Counted from the stretch's first letter, positions 1-12,169 are shown. The stretch is DNA of 64,000 nucleotides from Prostheceraeus crozeri (GCA_907163375.1 CAJQUW010003080.1:372001-436000); one strand, 5' to 3'. Made by a program: numbers and translations. The notes: a model not told the origin generated them from the letters alone.

Positions 1-192
1 TTGAAATCAATGACATTTCAGCCATGTAATTCAGAAGTAATTGCAATTGCTCTACAGTCAGTGCTATATGTGTACCAACTACCGATGCTAACGAAACTTA
101 TTGTCCAAGTAAAAATTAATAACTGGGAGTTATAATATAGGTGTTATAATCTATTTTCACAAGTAACCTGGTAATTGATAGATATATCAATT

Positions 193-627
193 CTCAACAG
201 ATGTAGCCACCATGAGACATGTTTCGGCCTGTTGTTCCTCATCAATTGTGGGTAGGTTCGAACCACCGACGTTATAGCTAGAGGTTCGTCAAGCATGCCC
301 TCCAACCACAAGGCCACCGAAGCATCTGTTGAGAGCGTGAATTAGCCAGGCGCTACTCATTTCAACCTGTAATGAGTCGCGCCTGCGTGAAGCGCCTCAA
401 TGTCCGATGCGACATTAAGTGATTGCAGAATGTAATCCTCCCTCGTGCTTGCGCTAAAGCAGTGTCTTCCTCGCTAATTTCACGCTCTCAACAAATGGTT
501 AGGTGGCGTTGGGGTTAGAGGGTATGCCTGCATGTCCTCTAGCTCCAACGTCGCTGGTTCGAACCCATCACCAACTGATGAGGCACAACAGGCCGAAGCG
601 TGTCTCGTGGTTGTTGCATCTGTTGAG
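193..627. repeat. Head-to-head pair of 141-bp family A units (long inverted repeat)
   Basis: Two units of exactly 141 bp, 193-333 and 487-627, lie in opposite orientation around a 153-bp spacer. Each unit begins CTCAACAGATG (CTCAACAAATG at 487) and ends with the inverse, CATCTGTTGAG, so each has its own 11-bp terminal inverted repeats. The arms stay complementary for about 15 bp into the spacer (AGCGTGAATTAG). Inside is a tRNA-like B-box (GGTTCGAAC). The pair could fold into a long hairpin. The structure fits two small non-autonomous elements or one MITE with compound ends. No clear target duplication was seen. Confidence 0.75.
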
Positions 628-1184
628 ATTTCATTTAGAAACAATCTATGTTGCAGATGGGAAAATATAAATCAGAAAACATCTATTACATAATCCCCCT
701 CGGAAAAGATAGACAAATAAATTATTCTAGAAGCAGAGACATATCAAATTCAAACTTTGAATCAATTCAAATCTTAGCACATGTGTAAATGCAAAAATAA
801 TAAAGTTTCCTAGAATTCACAATTCTCAAGTATATTATCTTCAGCTTGAATCTTGGCAGATAGAATAAGGAGAAGGTGATAACTTAATATCAATGCTAAA
901 AGCGCTGTCTGCTTTCCCGAGAGAAAAACGTACTTAACCTTTAGTAAGTGAAGGAAATGGTGGGAAAATGTGCAGTGTAGCACTTGCAATTACGTGATGA
1001 AAAATGGAGTAAGTTGTGGCTGTAATCAATTGCATTTCATGAGTCTGGATTACTTTGGATCAAAAGTTGAAATACATCTATTTCAAGGCATCAGCCTATC
1101 AAATATGCACTTGGTTTTCCACCGCTAAGATGGCTGCTAGTTAATCGTCGTTCAGATTTGTTGAAAAGAAATGGGTAAAACACA

Positions 1185-1460
1185 AATTGTGCAACTTTGA
1201 ATAGGGAGTTATGTCGATTTTGAGACCTGTAAACTGGACCTGCTGATGATTCCTGATATTGGATGAAATAGCAGCTATTCAGGTCTGTTTCCTCTTTTCA
1301 ACTGAGGATGCAACTCAATATTAACTTATTCTATTTAAATTATGTGTGGAAAATACAGCATTGATTAATTATTACAGAAGCATTTGCCAGTAGTGTGTTT
1401 AAAGTGATGTTTAATGAATGCCCGTCGAAATTGCAAATCACAAAATGTGATTTTGAATTT
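1185..1460 (+). repeat. Dispersed repeat family B, copy 1
   Basis: This matches 26745-26975 in the same orientation, and 26561-26700 in inverse, over segments such as GGATGAAATAGCAGCTA, CAGGTCTGTT and ACTGAGGATGCAACTCAATA. Similarity continues to CCCGTCGAAATT. Copies are diverged by substitutions and small indels. No coding capacity is recognised. Confidence 0.75.
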
Positions 1461-4400
1461 TCTTTTAAGACCATTCATTTCTTTCAGATGAAAATTATAT
1501 TGAAGACATTAACAGCAATGCATTAATTGCAAGATTGTCACAATTTGAAGACGTTTGCATATATCTTGCGTTTATATTCTCCAATTTGATTAATGCCTTT
1601 CACTTTTTGTAGAACATTTCTGATTTTGTTGAGTAGCTCGGCGGAAGTTTGTAAAAAATGGGATCAAAAACTAATTATCTCTTTACAGTCAAGTGGAAAT
1701 TTACTCATGATGAAATATTTTTTTTTCGGTTTGATGGAATGACATCTTAATGTATAATTGCATTCCTAACGCTTCTTTAACTCTGCAGTAAACAGAACGA
1801 AATGACATTATTGTTTGTTCTAAATATTTTATATCAAATTGTCTCAAACCGAAATGAGCGATTTGTCTTTCCCTAACATGTAATTGTCTTTATAATCAAA
1901 TATTCTCGAAGAGACAGAGAATTGACCTCATTATCTGTCGAAATGAAATTCAAATCATAAGTGGCAGACAAGAAAGTCTGAATAACAGAAAGTTGCGTGA
2001 ATCAACGTTGTGGTTAGTTATGTGGCATATTGCAGAAATGCAGTCATAAACTTCCCTTGCAATTCGAGCATCAATTTCCAACATGCAAGCATGCATTCGC
2101 TATCAAGGGTTTTTCAAGTCAAGCAAGGGATTTCGCTAACTTCATAAAAATCGACACTACTTGCAGAGAAACAAAAAAATGAACTACTTTTTAAGAAGAG
2201 CAATAAGCTCGATAAGTAATAACGGACATATAACAAAGTAGTGTCTAAACCTAAACATTGGGAGCGAAATTTGTCTTAGACTTTTTACATCTCTCAATCA
2301 GCGAGGTGATGAAAAGATCGGCCTCGTGTGACATACAAAGTACTAGGCTACACCAAACTTGGCGAAATTCCAGAAGTGCATGTATATTCAGGAGTGGCAT
2401 AAATATTTCAATTAAAGAATTCAATTGCCATACATGCATCTTATCACAATCAAAATGTCAACATATAAAGTGAAACTACCCGACTATCAATCAAGACCAA
2501 TCTAATCAACTTTCGGGAAAATGTAGTTCAGGCTTGATCTTAACGATATAGGGACGCAACAGACAAAAGTTTAAGAATTCAGACTCCTACGTACGCATGC
2601 ATGTACTGAAAATTTCTATTTATGTATCTATGCTCATAAAATTTCATGAATTCATCTTCTTTCAAAATGAAAGACTTATATACAAAGGGTAGTAGGGGTT
2701 CCTCATTTCATAATTCGCATCACTGTTCATAAAGCGCGAGCTTAATTATCAAATAAATTATATTTTAATCACTACTAATTCATAATCAGTAGGTCCTCTA
2801 CTAAGACTTAGTTCCGTTCAGCAATCTTTCAGCGAATCATTTTGATCATCGTTGAATCAAATGTCCTATTTTTGTAATCAACAGATGTGTTTATCATTGA
2901 TCGATGATTAAGCAGGTACTTGCAAATATTTTGAAAACAGGAAACGCAATTTTGTTCTTTTACTCTGACTCCTACGTATCCTTTATGAAATCTCTAACAT
3001 GCTACTTCAGTATCTGATTCAAAACAAACACCACGAGATCCATTTACAATAGTCAATTCAGTTGACTAAAATTTCAAATTATCATGCGAGATTTATTATT
3101 TTTTAATAGTGAGAAAGCGGGGGATGCTCAATATGAATATCAGAGCAAGCCTGGCCAGATGAATGAGGAAGTTTTTCCAATAAATATGCCTGTATGAAGC
3201 CTACATACAAAGTACATGCAATCATTTAAGCTACGGATTTAGGTTTGTGCTACAACAAGCGAATAGACAACAATACAAAATTTTCTTATTAAATTGTAAA
3301 TATTGAATGTTAAACCAATAAGACTACTCTCCCCTGCTGTCGTTCACGTGCAAAGTAGTTTCATTACCCATGGAATGCTTCACAGTCACAAGCATTAAAC
3401 AATATCGCTTCTAGAAGGTTTGATAGCCATAAAGACCTACAATAATGTCATCGACTGACTGCTTTAAACTATAAATTTGGCAGTTTACCGACTAATCGCA
3501 AATTATTGCTGCGAAATACACGCGTTCTTGCGAAGTAAAGGCTGGATCTCAGTGAGTTATATACGCTTTACATTGACAAATTTAAGTGCAGTTTCGTGGT
3601 TGAGGTTCCTTCTATACATGTATGTGTTTTCTTAGGATGCACAAGCATGTGTCAAGTAAACGTTCTTCCTCAGAACACATTATCTCAGAACTGCTATTAG
3701 GATTAAAGCTAAAATAGTATAACATTTAGGAAATATACAGATATATAAATATTGAATATAATATGCAAATGTAGAAACATTTGTAAGAGGTTGTATACTG
3801 TATCTTGATGGATAAATAATGCTCCAAACTTGTGAAAAGTAAGCCTAATAACGATTCCGTTTTAGGCATTCAAATGACATGAGCATTAAACGTGTTCATA
3901 CGGTTAAGGATTCCTAAAAATATTAAACATATTACTTTCATAGAGTTTCTAAATAGTAGTGTATCAATATTAGCCATGCGAAAAGATAAGGCCATGGAAA
4001 TCAATATCATTAATTGAAACCTCGAAGTTCCTCCATTTAAGGTTGAAGGAAGAAATTAAAAATGATGAAAATTGCATACAAGTCTTTCGAAATGATAGAA
4101 ATAATTTCTATATATCATAACTAGCACAGCAAGAATGTATACCTAAAAACGTTTAAATACAAAATGGACTCTTGCAATCTGGAATTACTTAATTCAATAA
4201 CAATGATCATGAATTCAGAGATTACAAGTTTCATGCCAGGAGTCAATAAATCCTGAGAGCAATGAGTGATCAGCGTGAAGTCGTTGAATGTAGATGAAAT
4301 ATTTGTGTAAAAAGCATACAAGTAACATGTACATGATAAAAAGTTGAAGAATGCGGTTTAGTGCTCCTGGAACGCACTAATGTGTGGAGTGCGCGTGAGT

Positions 4401-4477
4401 TTTGGAGCATGAATTATCGTGTACATTTACACGGAAATGTTTCTGCGTATCGCTAGTGCACATATGGACATGAATAA

Positions 4478-4720
4478 CCCAAAGAATTTAATATTTTGTT
4501 TGTCTGCTTCGGTTTGCTAGAAGTGTGATTAAGACGATATCGCCAGACCATCGAGGAACTTACTGAATGGGCAAAAAAGAATTCCTAATACCTTACAGAG
4601 ATAGGAAAGAATGTCGTGCGTCGCTTGCGGATTAATGTGAGTTCCAGTAAAGTGCTTCGATTGCCACAATGCCTTCAGATTCGAAGAATTATTGCGCACA
4701 AGTTTTCTCCATAACCTTTT
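4478..4720 (-). repeat. Family Y element, diverged copy a
   Basis: Reads in inverse orientation to family Y copies at 6270-8429 and 47596-48098. Shared blocks include ACTTACTGAATGGGC, GAATTCCTAATACCTTAC and the segment around CGTGCGTCGCTTGCGGATT. An end-like CCAAAGAATTTAAT lies at the left. A family-like end, CTAATTCTGTG, occurs at 5093, so the copy may extend that far, but I could not confirm a target duplication. Confidence 0.55.
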
Positions 4721-6081
4721 TTAAAAACTTATAACTTTTTTTAAAAAAGTACCAGGCGTACGAAAATTAGGTCACTTGATGATTTCACAATCGTCTTCTC
4801 ATCTTACTGCATAGTGCATACAATGAATCGAATGTTAGCTAGAGGATGTGTGTTTTGGTGTGCGCGAACCACGGTGCGAAGTGATATCACAGCAAGCACG
4901 CATCTCTCACTGGCTCTGGTGTCCTCTGCTGACAGCTCATTGTTTGCCATTTCCAATAGTAAGCGATACACGAATTATCCATTCGAGAAGGAGCAATTGT
5001 CTATTTCTGTGATGTGCCATTTCGATATTAAGGCTACATATAACCCTTTCTTTCTAGGAAACCGAAACGCGCACAGATTAATCTAATTCTGTGGAACATC
5101 CATTCCCAGAAGATTCACAAGATCAGTTGATTATCAAAATTTGTTAAGGAAAAAGTTAAAAATTGTTAGCATCCTTCGCTAATGTTTATTCGAAATTGAC
5201 TCGCGCTCCTTGCAGATTTTCTACCACGTTTCTACGTCTCTTGCAATATTTAATTCTACAGACTTTCATTGATATCTTAATAAATTTCGCATTCAGATCT
5301 GCAAAAATCCATTTGAATTCAATTATGAAATTCAAAATGACATCATCCATGACTCCTTACACTTGCTCTGTAGAAGCGTCCTTGACCTTAGGATGATCTG
5401 CACTGGAATTGACGGAAACTTTATGACAGAGATTCGATGGTTTATCCCCAATTCACTAATGGATGCTGAGGTGACAACAATTCATAGATAAAGTAATCAA
5501 AAGCATTATCGTTGCTAAAATTCCACTGTTTCAGCCCCTTGCAAGGCAGCAACTCTAGCTGAATTTACCCATCGACAAGATGGACAAACTATTCGTCCGT
5601 AAATTTCAGACCTTTGAAAACTTTGGATCGAGACGGCTGGGAACCTTTCATTTAAGGTCAACTAGTTATTTCTACGACGCGTTTTCCAAGTAAAATGTCA
5701 ACCTCATATTGACGTGGGAAACAGGCTATTTAAGTTGCATCGCAAACAGAGTGTTGTCAGGTGAACACTGAAAGTTAGAATTGTTAAAACAAATCATTAA
5801 ACCGTTGACAATGCCTAAAGCAACGGAGTACATAAAGTTTGAATTATCCTAAGCGAAAGACACTTGTAAGTTTTAACATTCTTCGTGTCAGTCAGTTGTA
5901 GAACGTATGAAGACGTGAGGAATGATGTTCTGTACAGGAATTAGAATGAACGATGATATCAAGTAAAAGGGTATTTCAAAAGTGCAATGTTCATGTGCTG
6001 ATTCTGAAAAACATTTGAAAATGGCACCTGATGCAATATAACACAGTGCGCTATATGCGGATAGTACATTATTCACTTATC

Positions 6082-6269
6082 CATGCACAAAACGTTTTAT
6101 TTCAATTATTGAGGCGGAATTTGCAGTTTTGACTGATTGAAACAACATCGAAATGTTTTAAAATTTTCGAATTCTTAACACTTCATATCAATAGTACATG
6201 CACCGTATTTTCTCACTCCTCTTGAATTTCAGTCCGATAATTACCAAAAACCGATGTTTTTGGTCTAAC
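6082..6269 (+). repeat. Tandemly duplicated locus, copy 1 left part
   Basis: Similar to 8605-8777 (for example TTTCAATTATT, CTGATTGAAACAA, ATCGAAATGTTT). It ends in GGTCTAAC at 6262-6269, where family Y copy b inserted. The right part of this copy continues at 8430-8530. Confidence 0.7.
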
Positions 6270-6663
6270 CACAGAATTAGACAGGTCGTCTCTTCTTCCG
6301 TTTGACTAGAAGGAAAGCATTGGAATATGTAACGTTAATGAAATGGCACAATCTGCTGACTAAATACCATAGCAATCGAACAATGAGCAGCCAGTTCAAC
6401 ACTAAACACGCCAAATTGTTCAAAGTTTCAGTGACTGTTATCAACCGGATCACACAGCAAAGATACACAGACGATGTCAAGTTCTACAGAGAAGTTTGTG
6501 ATAGTTTTTTCATGCGCCTGCTAACTTTTTTGAAATGGTCGGAGGGCCCAACATTATCGAAAAAGCTTTTGCGCAATGAACTGAATTCTTCGAATCTGAA
6601 GGAGTCGTGGCAATCAGAGCATTTTGAAAGAATTCAGAGCAATCCGCAAGCGACGCACGACTA

Positions 6664-6863
6664 TACGGTCTTGCAAAAGTTCCCGTACACCGAACAAATG
6701 TCAATATTGCAACTGTTCTAGGGTACTAAGCAAGTTCATGTTTGTTTTGCATGAAACTTCACGGAATGACAAATACATCTGTTAATATGTATCACATGCA
6801 AAACGGCCGAGCCCGCAATGACAACAGCTCAAAATGAACAAGACGTGATTTAAGAAGTGCGAG
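6664..6863 (+). repeat. Left terminal inverted repeat of the Tc1 element
   Basis: 200 bp, the perfect reverse complement of 8101-8300 by direct reading. Unusually long compared with the short repeats of classic Tc1. Confidence 0.93.
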
Positions 6864-7038
6864 ATATCATGACATTGACGAGTTAGTGAAAGAAAGCTGC
6901 TACTGGCGAGAAAAAAATGCTCAAGTCATATTAAGCTATTTCTTATCAAACAATAATATAACATTAATGTAACATTAATAATAACATTGCCTACATGCAA
7001 ATGTACAGTAAAACAGAAACACAATTCACAATTTGAAG

Positions 7039-8075
7039 TCAATACTTTGCTGCCCCTCCATCTGCCGAGATGACGTTGTCGCATCTTGATCGCATAGAGC
7101 GAATGAGTCTTTGAACTCGGAAATGTGAGATGCCATCCCATTCCTCCATTATGGCAGGTATCAGATCCGCTTGCATCTGTATTCCGCGGCGGACAATCGT
7201 TCTGACAAGTTGATCCCACATCTGCTCGATCGGGTTCAAGTCGGGACTCCTGCTTGGCTACTGCATGTGGGTGTATTCCATGTGCTCTTCATGGAAAGTG
7301 TTGACAAGAGCGCATCGATGTGGAGGGGCGTTGTCGTCCTGCAGCAAAAATCCTGGCCTGATGCTTTCAAGACCGAAGGGAATTGCGACTGTCTGTAAAA
7401 TCTGGTCCCGGTACTGTTTACCATTCTGGGTTCCATCAACAACTGCCAGCGGAGATTTGTGGTTCCAGCTGATACCACCCCACACCATCATCGAACCACC
7501 AGCTCCTCCTGTCTTTCGGTCCATTGAACAGCAGATTTTTCAGACAGTCTTCTTCCTGGTAAACGCCGCACTCGGACCCTACCGTCTGTCCAGCGGACAC
7601 AAAAACGGCTTTCGTCGGTGAAAACAACATGTCTCCATTGATGGGAAGCTGTCCAGGACCGATGTTGACGACACCAAAGTAACCGAGCAGCTTTATGACT
7701 TTCTTGAAGTCGAGGGAACTTCAATGGACGATAGCTGTTGAGTCCCACATTTCGAAGGCGTCGGCAAATGGTCGATTAGGAGGCATTCACACTGTGCTCA
7801 CGGAGTTCGCTTTGCAGTTGAGGCAACGTGACAAAAGGATTGCTCCTGACGGCCACAGTTGCACGCTCCGTGTCGTCCGAGTCCATTGCACGGGGACGGC
7901 CCGACCGTGGTCTGTCTTGAACTCCATTTGTCTCAAGAAATCGCATAACTTGATCTCTGACAGTAGATCTCGCAATGCCAAAGTGTCTGGCTATTTTTCC
8001 GTACGACCATTTCGCGTCTTCTCTTAACGCAACAATTCGCCAGGGCTTTCCCTCGCTAACTCGTGTCGCTGTCAT
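7039..8075 (-). pseudogene. Tc1-type DDE transposase, broken
   Basis: The minus strand encodes a full-length-sized (about 345 codon) Tc1-like transposase starting at the ATG at 8075. The N-terminal part has a helix-turn-helix DNA-binding segment (SYGKIARHFGIARSTVRDQV). The catalytic core shows VVFTDESRF (first Asp), VWGGIS, LLQDDNAPPHR (second Asp) and SPDLNPIEQMWD (Glu). I count 35 residues between the second Asp and the Glu. It is broken by an in-frame stop near 7776, a frameshift near 7510-7490 and an in-frame TAG near 7255, where the family normally has Trp. Tc1 transposases cut and paste their element at TA sites. This copy should not give active protein unless the breaks are sequencing errors. 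Confidence 0.9.
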
Positions 8076-8100
8076 GATAACGATAACAACATAATTGACA

Positions 8101-8300
8101 CTCGCACTTCTTAAATCACGTCTTGTTCATTTTGAGCTGTTGTCATTGCGGGCTCGGCCGTTTTGCATGTGATACATATTAACAGATGTATTTGTCATTC
8201 CGTGAAGTTTCATGCAAAACAAACATGAACTTGCTTAGTACCCTAGAACAGTTGCAATATTGACATTTGTTCGGTGTACGGGAACTTTTGCAAGACCGTA
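8101..8300 (-). repeat. Right terminal inverted repeat of the Tc1 element
   Basis: 200 bp, the perfect reverse complement of 6664-6863. It ends CAAGACCGTA next to the target TA. Confidence 0.93.
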
Positions 8301-8604
8301 TATTTTTCCTATCTCTGTAAGGTATCAAAAATTTCTTTTTGCCCACTTATTAAGTTCCTGCATGTGCCATCTGTTTGAATCAGTTTGCATTTCTAGCAAA
8401 GTGATACGATTAAACAATCTAATTCTGTGGGTCTAACATAATTATCATCATCATTGCATCTATTAGCCTGAGGCGAGAGGCGTTTATTGAATAGGAGCAA
8501 GAATCTCATTCTCTCCCGAATTATTTAATGATAAAATTACATCAAGCAACACATGTTGATATTAATATGTAATTTATGCTCAGAGGTGGGAATGATGCTT
8601 GATG

Positions 8605-8866
8605 TTTGTTTTGTTTCAATTATTACAACGGAATTAATAGTTTTAGCTGATTGAAACAATATCGAAATGTTTGATATTCAAATTCAGAACACTTTATAAC
8701 ATTAGTAAATATACCGCACTTCCTCTGTCAGTTAATTACAAAATACCCATGACAAATGCAAATGCATTTGGTTTGACATGATTGGCATCACAATTGTATG
8801 TAGTGGCCTGAGTCGAGATGCGTTCATTGAATAGGAACAGGAATATCATTCTTTCCGAATTAGTAC
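8605..8866 (+). repeat. Tandemly duplicated locus, copy 2 (uninterrupted)
   Basis: The segment matches both flanks of family Y copy b in one continuous stretch. It has a single GGTTTGAC (8770-8777) where copy 1 has GGTCTAAC on each side of the insertion. It then continues with a GCGTTCATTGAATAGGAAC-type sequence matching 8480-8500. It therefore acts as an empty-site paralogue. Confidence 0.7.
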
Positions 8867-9859
8867 AATTCCATGACAGCGAATATACACTCGTAGGAGG
8901 CTAATATGGCTGCTAGTGGCGAATTTATTTGAATTATTTGAAGCTGATGATGTGATGCATATGTTTAGATCTTGTGTGAAGTACTCTATCATCCTTGTCA
9001 CAGACATCTGCAGATCATAGATATTGACACATTTCAATAAGTAACCAATAATGGAAGGAAATCGTTGTGAATGATTAATATGCACGTGCAAGCTACCGTA
9101 ATTTTTTGCTATTTATGTGAAATTGTGAAGAATTTCATTAAGTACGATTAAATTTGTTAATGGAGTAATGACTGATAATTTCTGCGCGTGTTGATGGATG
9201 GACAGCAGGTAGCATGTTGGATATATTGAGACTATTCTATTGGGAATGGAAGATTGTGCTTAGACCTATTTTCATGTGCTGTTTTGTGTAAAATATTCGA
9301 TTTTTCACGATTAGTGACGATGACAATCAGTTGGCAGACGAATTCGATCACGTGCACGCAAGCAGACGTTCTTAAAACAGTTGGTCAATACTCACACTGA
9401 CGATGATTCACTTTTAGCTTTATAGATATTTCTCGATTCCGCTTGACGCATGATAATGATGCGCATGCAATGCTTAACCTTCGTCACAAGCGTGTTTCTA
9501 CTGTTGATGCTATAAACTCATCAAATTCTAATCAGAAATCTTTATTCCTTTAGCAGCAATAATTTTAAGCAATTGACCAGGAACGGGATAATTCAGTTTT
9601 CACGTATAGATAGTTATTTTTTGCCCAAACTCCTGGTGGAAGCAAAAGCGAAGATCTTCAAGCATGAAGTTTGTTCTAAACCGCGACAGGCCTTCGATGA
9701 ATATCTTACTACTATGTTTTGCTATTAATTATGGATAAAATGTTGCAGTCAGTATCAGTATGTGAAAAACATGATGCTGAAATTCTTTCCTGAAAAAGTC
9801 AGCCCAAATCTTAAGGTAGCAATGAAGAGATATTACGTCGCACAGTGTAGACTGATGAG

Positions 9860-10085
9860 AGAGAGAAAAAATAAGCTGTCGATGTCACTTAAAGATGACT
9901 TCTGACTTCACTCGTTCTCCTTTTGTACGGCCGACTTGGCATACACTGAAGCAGGTGCGAGTTGGTCTCCAGCATGCCCTTCGTTTCGAATCGTGGGTCA
10001 GGTGCGTGCGGTCGGATAATCAAAGATGTTGATGTCTTTCAATGACTTAATAATTATCATTTATTCTCTTCAGATATTCAAGATC
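9860..10085 (+). repeat. tRNA-derived SINE-like repeat, family C copy 1
   Basis: Matches 39822-40045 from AATAAGCTGTCGATGTCACT through GATGACTTCTGACTTCACTC to a shared end near TTCAGATATTCAA. The central part resembles a tRNA-type pol III promoter: an A-box-like GACTTGGCATACACTGAAG and a B-box-like TTTCGAATCG. The second copy shows this more clearly. Diverged, with no coding. Confidence 0.65.
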
Positions 10086-10356
10086 GGAATCTATTCTTGA
10101 AAAGATCCATATTTTGAATACCTGTTTTCTTTACACAAACTATCTTTTTTCCCACGTATTATTATGGGTAATTATGGATTAGGATCATAGACGTTACATG
10201 TACTAATGTGTTTGCTCATACCGCGATTATTAAGTCTTGTCATTACACCTGAAGCCAGTCACAAATGAGAATGAGCATCATGCTTCATAAAGATAGCGTT
10301 CAGTCATGACGCTATCCATATCAATTTCAGTGATGAGGGGTAATATCTGCACTTAC

Positions 10357-10516
10357 TGGGATACTTGTTCCAGCTGCAAGAACGACCAAGGACATGACGA
10401 AGGAATCAACACCAATTAGACAACCAACACGTGCCACCAATGTGACCATGCCGAAGCTTAAACCAGCAATCCAAAATACCGACATAATGAATCCAAAAAC
10501 AACCCAGCATGTTGTT
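10357..10516 (-). CDS. NCKX/SLC24-like exchanger, alpha-2 repeat exon (exon E)
   Basis: The exon is 160 bp: one base completing a codon plus 53 codons. It is bounded by TTATTTCAG and CCA|GTAAGTG. It encodes a hydrophobic helix pair (WVVFGFIMSVFWIAGLSFGM) and ends FVMSLVVLAAGTSIP. LAAGTSIP is the hallmark of the second alpha repeat of K+-dependent Na+/Ca2+ exchangers. These plasma-membrane or organelle transporters export Ca2+ and K+ in exchange for Na+. Animal SLC24 genes also break after SIP, so the essential Asp should be the first residue of the next exon, which was not found to the left. A point of divergence is that the usual Gly in VMGLT is Ser here (VMSLV). Family assignment is firm; transport activity cannot be judged from this fragment. 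Confidence 0.93.
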
Positions 10517-12169
10517 CTGAAATAAAAATGGTTTTATAGAATCATCTGACATTATCTCACCAGAAATTCATTTATATTATCATTTTCAATATATTAATTG
10601 ATCAAGCAATGGTATGTGATTGGAGTAATAACTCCCACATGAATTTACAATTGCAATTGCATATCATAGCTCCTATAAGTAATGCCAGTAAACTAGGGAA
10701 GTGACCTCTTTGTGATACAAAACGACATCTTTTTGGTGTGGCATTTTATCTACAATCGACTGAATTTGGAAAATTATGAATCTTTTAGACGTTCCGCTTA
10801 ATAACTCCAAAACAAAGATATTTGAAAGTTAAATTTTTGCGACATGGTATCGACCTACAGACAGATTCACATAGAATTCTGAAATTGACGGCTATTGGAT
10901 AATACCGTGCCATGTAGTGTCGTCCTTGGATGCAAACTGAAGGAAACAATGGACACTTAATTTACAAAATCGGAAAGAAACGATTTGCTTCTTATAATGA
11001 AAAAATGATGAATTCTTTACTCTGTGGCAAGATAATGGGCTGACAAATTTCGGCAACTTCCTTCGATGAGCGAGTTCATCAAGCTTTCGTATTTAAATCA
11101 AAATAAAGTTCTATCTTACTAATTTAGTCCGTATGGAGTAGATACAATTTACTTTTTTATTTAAATTTATTCATGAATAACATATTTACATGCATTACAA
11201 TGGTCAGTATTCATTTCTAAGACAGCGTAGCACTATTTCTTGCTGAATTCAACACATGGACATGAAAAATTGATGATAAAGTGAAAAGAAGGAAAACCAC
11301 AGCCATTGAACGTTTTTACTCATCATTCCGATGTTTTGAATTTTGTAAATGGAGAATGCTGAATAGAAAAATTGCATATGGTAAACAATAATTTCAGGTG
11401 CCGTCAGCATGCACTTCAGAGAGATATTTATGATAATAAAATCGTCAAAACAAATTTGTACACGAATATACATGTGCATGAAAATCAAAAACTTTTTATG
11501 ATTCATGCGTTGAAAAGTCGATTACAGTTGGAAAATAGCTTTAACCGCAAAAACATGTGACATGTCCATTATTATAGTGCTATTATTTCATGAGAAGACA
11601 TGTTTAAAACAAGAGAACTCTTTTGTCAATGCAAGTACAAGTAATTCTTCCCTTCACCTGTTGTTTAGGTCACCCGATCACGCATAATAGTTTGTTTACT
11701 CTATCTCTGCTAAAAAGTGTTCCGACCGTTCTGTGGTTAACTAAAGAGTGAGGATGCAACATGTTAAACTCCTCTCAACTTGTCACATTGAATGCCTCAT
11801 TCACGACGCCACCTGAACTCGTTCCTCTAAAGTCAACACTTACTGCGAGAAAAGCTATGAAAGTTTGTCTTCACAGAATTAAGTGTTTTATGATGCCGCT
11901 TCTATTGCCTATTTTCCCTTGGTTACAGATGTGGTTGGAATTTGAGGAGACAAAACTCAGTGAAGTAATCGTTGTATTTAAACAAACACTCCTTCTATTC
12001 AACGCGAGTTTGTATTCCAGTAGTCTGTGATGTGATTTGTATACATCCAATGAAATATTTTTTAACATTGTATCGCTTAGCACTGTTTCTTGTAATCCTC
12101 ACTGAGCCCTGAAAGGTATTGAAAAGTCTCCTACAGCAATGTATTATGAAGGGGCAGCCCCATAGGTTT

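Larger units (their letters stand above)
6664..8300 (-). mobile_element. Tc1-like transposon with 200-bp terminal inverted repeats
   Basis: The element is 1637 bp. It begins TACGGTCTTGCAAAAG, ends with its exact complement, and is flanked by TA at 6662-6663 and 8301-8302. The inverted repeats 6664-6863 and 8101-8300 matched at every base when I compared them. A transposase reading frame lies on the minus strand between them. The insertion splits family Y copy b. Identical 200-bp ends point to a recent insertion, yet the transposase is disrupted, so this copy was probably mobilised by an enzyme made elsewhere. Confidence 0.93.
6270..8429. mobile_element. Family Y DNA element, copy b, 8-bp TSD, interrupted by a Tc1 element
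   Basis: The element is flanked by identical 8-bp duplications GGTCTAAC at 6262-6269 and 8430-8437. Its ends are inverted: CACAGAATTAGA at the left and TCTAATTCTGTG at the right. Without the Tc1 insertion it is about 520 bp, close to copy c (503 bp). No transposase is recognisable, so it is a non-autonomous element. An 8-bp duplication with T at position 2 and A at position 7 in copy c suggests hAT, but the CACAG end is not the usual CAGRG, so the superfamily is uncertain. The duplicated locus at 8605-8866 lacks the insertion. Confidence 0.8.
1..10356 (-). other. Intron or 3' flank after exon E
   Basis: By the exon E donor, this is intron. I searched the minus strand for the expected next exon (Asp followed by a GSN-I/V-FD motif) and did not find it. 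The region carries family A, B and Y repeats, the nested Tc1 and SINE family C copy 1. Stretches 1.5-4.4, 5.1-6.0 and 8.9-9.8 kb show nothing further. Confidence 0.55.

Noticed and set aside
6302-6721. 139-codon plus-strand open frame
   Set aside because: It runs from family Y across the Tc1 junction into its inverted repeat, so it is a chance frame created by an insertion.
7265-7621. Open frames on the plus strand over the Tc1 transposase
   Set aside because: Shadows of the minus-strand transposase, which carries the catalytic motifs.
1-10356. The next exchanger exon (Asp after SIP, then GSN-FD)
   Set aside because: No splice-bounded match on the minus strand was found by reading; it probably lies left of the window.
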